NCBI GenBank assembly: GCA_963377175.1
Contig: CAUJNA010000535.1
Coordinates: 302,501-366,500 of the forward strand
DNA length: 64,000 nucleotides
From: Effrenium voratum
Taxonomy: Eukaryota; Sar; Dinophyceae; Suessiales; Symbiodiniaceae
Reading direction: 5' to 3'
The notes beneath the pieces are model-generated. The model was not told where the DNA came from and searched no databases. It worked only from the letters and a program-made list of their open reading frames with translations. This document shows, in pieces, positions 60,557-64,000 of the stretch (its first letter is position 1; each line of letters opens with the position of its first letter). The translations under genes were made by a program, and so were the position numbers.

Positions 60557-61747
60557 TCATCCACCAAGTCCGTTGACTGATGGAACATTCTGTTCTATTG
60601 CCTGTTCCTTGACAATAGTGCCAAGAAGCTTCATGAACTCTGTCCAGGCGATGCCACCTGTTTCATCTGAAAACTTGGAGGTCATCATGAATTGAGTTGC
60701 TGTGGGAAGGGCAACCATTGCCAGCTCATACTGACGCTTCAGCTCGTTCAACTGGGTGGTCAAATCAGCGAAGATGATGTCGGAGATGATTTTACATCTG
60801 GCTTCCGGTCTGGTAGAAGCTGTCGTAACGTTCATCATCTTGTTGATGTTTGTCTCACTCAAAGTCATCAACATTGCCTTCATGTCAAAGTTCTCCTGTT
60901 TTGCCATATTCATCAATTGAGTGATGCGGTTGGAACAAGTCGTGATAGATGGCGACGCACCAGCGACACTGTTGAACCTCAACACGCACATGCCAACCTT
61001 CTCCTCAATCATGTCCATCGCCTCCTGCTTGGACTTCGCCCCTGATGCTGGGTTGGTAGACGAAGCAACTTGACCTGCTCCACGTTTGCCACCGCCTGAG
61101 ATGGTTGTCCTAATGTCCACTGTCATCTCGTCATCTTCAACAATCTCACCTAGACGTGCGTCTTCCTCCAACTCATACCCATCAAGGAACAAACGCTGGT
61201 CTGAACGAGCAATGTTGCACTTCACCTGAAAGAGCACCTTGATGACTGTGATGGTGTCAGTGGGTTTTGCCTTCACTGTGATGAGCCTTCGATTTGGAAG
61301 GATGCCGTTGACAGTTATTTTCCCGTCCTCAAGCAATGGGGGGTAGAACCCGCCACCTCCAACATTTTGTCCTTCATCTTCATCATCACGGTCTCCACCA
61401 TCACGGTCACCACCATCACGGTCTCCAGCATCATGGTCTCCAGCATATCCACCGGAAGTTGTTTGACGTGTTTCAGTCAATCTCACAAACTTCTCCTGAC
61501 GACGGGCACAGATGTTGCCCCAGTCCTCAATGATGGCACTGGCAATTCTGGTCTTGTTTGAGTTGGATGGAACACGTGTCTCACTGTCCTTCATCAACAG
61601 CTGAAGTTGAACAGACGGCAGTGTCATCAGGTCAGGCATGTTGGGCGACCATGGATGTGAGATGTCCTTGACATACTCGTCGACAGAGCGAAAGAAAAAG
61701 GCTTCAAACCTCTTCTCTTCTATCTCCAACCATATGAGAGCCATCAC
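60557..61747 (-). CDS. Protein with internal ubiquitin-like domain
   Basis: 396 aa. N-terminal helical part (about 1-95) includes NSNKTRIASAIIEDWGNI; an Asp/Gly run GDRDGGDRDGGDRDDEDEG follows; then a ubiquitin-like fold at about 140-212: KITVNGILPNRRLITVKAKP, DTITVIKVLFQVKCNI, DQRLFLDGYELEEDARLGE, MTVDIRTTISGGGKRG. The order strand-strand-helix-DQRL-x-x-x-G-x-x-L-x-D and the terminal Gly-Gly parallel ubiquitin closely. The C-terminal half is helical, ending NVPSVNGLGG, another Gly-Gly end. Codons are much richer in G and C than in the viral core, and neither viral promoter motif is present. Likely acquired from a eukaryotic host or another element; function unknown. An alternative start is the second Met. 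Confidence 0.7.
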   Translation of the reverse strand: MMALIWLEIEEKRFEAFFFRSVDEYVKDISHPWSPNMPDLMTLPSVQLQLLMKDSETRVPSNSNKTRIASAIIEDWGNICARRQEKFVRLTETRQTTSGGYAGDHDAGDRDGGDRDGGDRDDEDEGQNVGGGGFYPPLLEDGKITVNGILPNRRLITVKAKPTDTITVIKVLFQVKCNIARSDQRLFLDGYELEEDARLGEIVEDDEMTVDIRTTISGGGKRGAGQVASSTNPASGAKSKQEAMDMIEEKVGMCVLRFNSVAGASPSITTCSNRITQLMNMAKQENFDMKAMLMTLSETNINKMMNVTTASTRPEARCKIISDIIFADLTTQLNELKRQYELAMVALPTATQFMMTSKFSDETGGIAWTEFMKLLGTIVKEQAIEQNVPSVNGLGG

Positions 61748-61928
61748 CGATAAACCGAACGTGAAGCTGACTACGAATTTGAACCTAACATCGCAAAAGA
61801 AATGAAGTTGTTGTTATGACTTGAATGTGCATAATCTTGGTCAACGACTGGAGCAATGCTTCCTCTCACAAGTGGACACTCCAACTGCTCAAGAAACTGG
61901 ATTTTTGACGACTGCGGGAATTGGTCTC

Positions 61929-63041
61929 TCAAGTCTTTGGACAAGAAACATGTCCTTCACATCTCTGGGCTGTGTCTCCCTCACGAACTCTGATGAAACA
62001 CGGCTGTGTCAATTGTTTTACAAGAACACGTATATTCAGAGAAATATGACCGTGAGGACTACACAACATTGATGCTGAAATAACTCGGCTCCTAGAGACC
62101 TGCTGCTGTTCGGAACCTACGTCAGAATTCTCAATCTTGTCCTTCTTGTCCTTCTTGGACTTGGAAGCTCTCTTCGCCTTGGGCTTGGGAGTAGTTGCCG
62201 CCTGAGATGGACGACCTGTGGAAGAGGATGCCGCCTGAGATGGACCTGTGGAAGAGGATGCCGCCTGAGATGGACCTGTGGAAGAGGACGCCGAAGAAGA
62301 TGACAACGTGATGTCAATGTCAAGGGGCGTGCCGCTGGTGATGCCCCAACCCTTACTCATCTCATTGCGGTTCTTCTTGTTCATAGTGTCCCCAAATCCG
62401 CGGACACGAAAGACCATCTTCTCCTTGATGGACTTGTCAGAACCAAAGACTGCTGGATACTTGTATCTGAGCAGTTCACGCAGACCCTTGAACGTTGTCT
62501 TGCCAGCAACTTCGACCATATAGACCTGGCCGTTGAGATGGACTTGTGCGTTGAAGTTGGACCGGCGTTTGAGCGATGCCTTGGACTCACCCTTCTTGCC
62601 ATCCTCCTTCTCCTTCTGCTGGTCATTATACATCTTGACCAGTTTGCCCTTCGCAGACTTTGCCAAGGCTAACTTGACCTTCTCGGTCTTGACAATCGCA
62701 TCCAACTCGCTGATGACCTTCTGGATGTCATCGGGGTTGCTGTAGTCCATCAACTTCTTCTTGAATTCAGACGAAACGGTGCCGTGCTTCTTCTCCAACT
62801 TCTTCCATGACTCTTCATCCAAAAAGAGAAGCACATCATCTTCCATCTTCACTTCCTCCTCCTCTCCTTCCTCGGTCTCACCCTCAGTTGTGATTTCATT
62901 CTCCTCCTCCTCCTCCTCCTGAAGTGCCTGAGCAATGGCTTCATCAGAAACCACTGGCTGGTCAAGGACCGTCTGAGCGATGGCTTCATCAGAAACCACT
63001 GGCTGGTCAAGGTCCGTCTTATTGATGTAGCCACCCGACAT
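61929..63041 (-). CDS. Second protein with ubiquitin-like fold and repeats
   Basis: 370 aa. N-terminus has a tandem repeat LDQPVVSDEAIAQ twice, the second leading into ALQEEEEEE, similar to the short LQEEE motifs of ubiquitin-pathway proteins. Then an acidic stretch, a charged helical region (about 70-150), and at about 165-250 a beta-grasp-like unit: FNAQVHLNGQVYMVEVAGKT, TFKGLRELLRYKYPAVFG, EKMVFRVRGFGDTMN, GTPLDIDITL. A three-fold SSSTGPSQAA repeat and a Lys-rich tail follow. The last about 60 residues differ in style and may be read-through of an unrecognised splice site or frameshift. Codon style matches the 396-aa gene; the two form a pair at the right end. Its start is about 215 bases inside the terminal repeat boundary. 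Confidence 0.65.
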   Translation of the reverse strand: MSGGYINKTDLDQPVVSDEAIAQTVLDQPVVSDEAIAQALQEEEEEENEITTEGETEEGEEEEVKMEDDVLLFLDEESWKKLEKKHGTVSSEFKKKLMDYSNPDDIQKVISELDAIVKTEKVKLALAKSAKGKLVKMYNDQQKEKEDGKKGESKASLKRRSNFNAQVHLNGQVYMVEVAGKTTFKGLRELLRYKYPAVFGSDKSIKEKMVFRVRGFGDTMNKKNRNEMSKGWGITSGTPLDIDITLSSSSASSSTGPSQAASSSTGPSQAASSSTGRPSQAATTPKPKAKRASKSKKDKKDKIENSDVGSEQQQVSRSRVISASMLCSPHGHISLNIRVLVKQLTQPCFIRVREGDTAQRCEGHVSCPKT

Positions 63042-63257
63042 AATGAAAATGGAGTGAAGCGAACACTAATGAACAGCGAAATATCAGGTCTGGCTTGAGA
63101 AACACATGCACGGTAATGAATAGAAGTCTTTGCAACTCTTGCTCTCCAAAGTCTGCTTCAAGAACACATCCAATGACTTCTCCAACACCTCGTCACAACA
63201 TCTCAACAAATGACACACATCAGGCTATCTGGCTGGGTTTCCTGACGATTAACAAGG
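63042..63257. other. Upstream region of the right-end gene pair
   Basis: 216 bases between the 370-aa gene and the right terminal repeat. Mixed composition, no ORF, no copy of either viral promoter motif. The promoter of the gene pair should be here or in the repeat. Confidence 0.5.
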
Positions 63258-63529
63258 ACAAAACAAATACACCACCAACACCCCAGAACTTGATAACTAC
63301 TAAAAGGGTCAACTCTTTCAAATGAAAAAAATGTCGGCCCCCAGCCCAACAATGAACAAGGCGACAATTTACCCAAATGATTACCTTAACGAAAACGATA
63401 AATAAGCTCCCTAAAAACCCTCTTTAAAAAACGAATAAGGGGGAACACAGATTTGAGATTAACATAAAAACCAGAACAGGCAACCATCAACAGGCCACCC
63501 CCCAGGCCCCCTACTTTTACCATTTTTTT
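63258..63529 (-). repeat. Right terminal inverted repeat
   Basis: Reverse complement of 40,531-40,801, ending ...CTACTTTTACCATTTTTTT at the host junction. The left copy has one A fewer in the terminal run. Confidence 0.95.
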
Positions 63530-63559
63530 GGGGGGGGTTCACCAGCATAGGCAACATCC

Positions 63560-63624
63560 CCAGCATCACTTGCATCATCCGCATCCTTGGCAGGCGCTGA
63601 TGCGGATGATGCAGGTGATGCTGG
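63560..63624. repeat. Long hairpin in the right flank
   Basis: A 26-base arm CCAGCATCACTTGCATCATC... at 63,560-63,585 pairs with 63,599-63,624 with one mismatch, 13-base loop, and the pairing extends weakly outward (GGCAACATCC/CGATGTGCC). It begins about 30 bases from the end of the element. It is not part of the satellite seen on the left flank. Confidence 0.75.
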
Positions 63625-63934
63625 CGATGTGCCGCTGGAGCTGCTAAGGATGCGAAAGCGCACCCGAAAAAATCGAACACCCCAATGTTTTTGACAAACT
63701 GAGTTGCGCAAGCCCGCACAATGAACAGATTTAGTGAAGCGTCTTCGAATCACCGCGTGGTACGTGGACCCCCCCCCCCCCCCGCAATAGTGTGAAATGC
63801 CGCCCCTGGGGGTTAGGGGAGGGGTAACAGGTAAAGAGGTAAGGAGCATTTCTTATGTCCAACACGCCGCCTGTTGTCGGCGGATATCCGCTGGGCAAGC
63901 ATGCGAGCCTTCTGTGAGCGTTGGGTCGACCCAG
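63625..63934. other. Host DNA right of the insertion
   Basis: No gene recognised. C run at 63,768-63,783. Composition is host-like and lacks the purine satellite that forms the left flank. Confidence 0.5.
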
Positions 63935-64000
63935 GTACTATGGCGCCATTTGGCACCTGGACTTCGACATCGGGCAGCAGTGGAACTTGATGGAGAAACA
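63935..64000 (+). CDS. Possible host exon cut by the window end
   Basis: After CCCAG the frame reads YYGAIWHLDFDIGQQWNLME up to the last base. The acceptor-like CAG and coherent hydrophobic/charged pattern support an exon; the protein family is not recognised. Confidence 0.4.

Larger units (their letters stand above)
40531..63529. mobile_element. Polinton/Maverick-like integrated virus, complete with both ends
   Basis: The element is 22,999 bp, bounded by inverted repeats (40,531-40,801 and 63,258-63,529). It encodes the Polinton hallmark set: rve-type integrase, protein-primed family B DNA polymerase, FtsK/HerA-type packaging ATPase, a probable double-jelly-roll major capsid protein and a minor capsid protein. 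It also has a fibre with an S74 chaperone and a lipase. No adenovirus-type maturation protease was recognised; its absence is usual in some Polinton-like viruses. The A+T-rich coding style contrasts sharply with the host flanks. Eight G residues flank both ends, so a 6-bp GGGGGG target duplication is possible but not provable. Two genes are frameshifted; the replication, integration and capsid genes are open. Family assignments are from recognised motifs, not a database search. Confidence 0.92.

Noticed and set aside
40531..63529. Contaminating free virus or bacterial scaffold rather than an insertion
   Set aside because: Both terminal repeats are joined to repeat-rich host-type DNA, and the gene set is eukaryotic Polinton-like; a chimeric assembly at the G runs remains possible and is noted as a finding.

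Overview
The window looks like nuclear DNA of a dinoflagellate carrying an inserted DNA virus of the Polinton/Maverick (Polinton-like virus) type. The host assignment rests on what can be read directly. Genes are broken into many short exons spread over kilobases, and intron boundaries that restore reading frame and protein alignment begin mostly with GC or GA rather than GT, as reported for dinoflagellates. One gene consists of pentatricopeptide-type (PPR) repeats. Intergenic and intronic DNA is full of minisatellites, poly-G/poly-T tracts and TA microsatellites. No species is claimed.

Host part, 1-38,090, all recognised exons on the plus strand. (i) An isolated PPR-like exon near 1.9 kb. 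(ii) A PP1-like phosphatase gene at 3.19-11.62 kb, nine exons including a 27-nt micro-exon, with two metal-binding aspartates replaced (GNIHG, GAYVDKG), so probably a pseudophosphatase; its last exon is tandemly duplicated in decayed form. (iii) A PPR gene at 14.36-25.15 kb, at least 13 exons, mostly one repeat each. (iv) A MIF/tautomerase-family gene at about 26.88-30.9 kb with Pro-2. (v) The start of a TPR-domain gene at 35.43-36.44 kb. Between them lie dispersed inverted-repeat families and many minisatellites. From 38.1 to 40.5 kb a purine-rich satellite with internal strand switches leads up to the insertion.

Viral part, 40,531-63,529 (22,999 bp). It is bounded by terminal inverted repeats of about 271 bp, about 97% alike with the outer 180 bp essentially identical, and flanked on each side by eight G residues, compatible with a 6-bp target duplication. 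The core is A+T-rich. From left to right: three leftward small genes (two with F-box-like N-termini); a rightward retroviral-type integrase; two small leftward genes; a rightward packaging ATPase; a frameshifted F-box-like gene; a leftward block with a putative myristoylated small protein, a trimeric fibre with an S74 chaperone, a major capsid protein, two small ORFs and a lipase; a rightward block with a minor capsid/penton protein, a doubly frameshifted zinc-binding protein, three coiled-coil/charged proteins, a C2H2 zinc-finger protein and a 1,267-aa protein-primed DNA polymerase B; and finally two leftward, G+C-richer genes of a different style, both with ubiquitin-like folds.

The viral genes carry two promoter signatures: a long motif around ACTACTTAAAG...CCTTATAT before five probable early genes, and a short TTTCTA in A/T before at least eight mostly structural genes. 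Strong hairpins follow several stop codons. TCTA late promoters and 3' hairpins are known from giant viruses and their virophages, so the element may be transcribed by a co-infecting giant virus. The near-identical ends and mostly intact genes suggest a young or recently active insertion; two genes appear broken by frameshifts. The last about 70 bases of the window look like a host exon.
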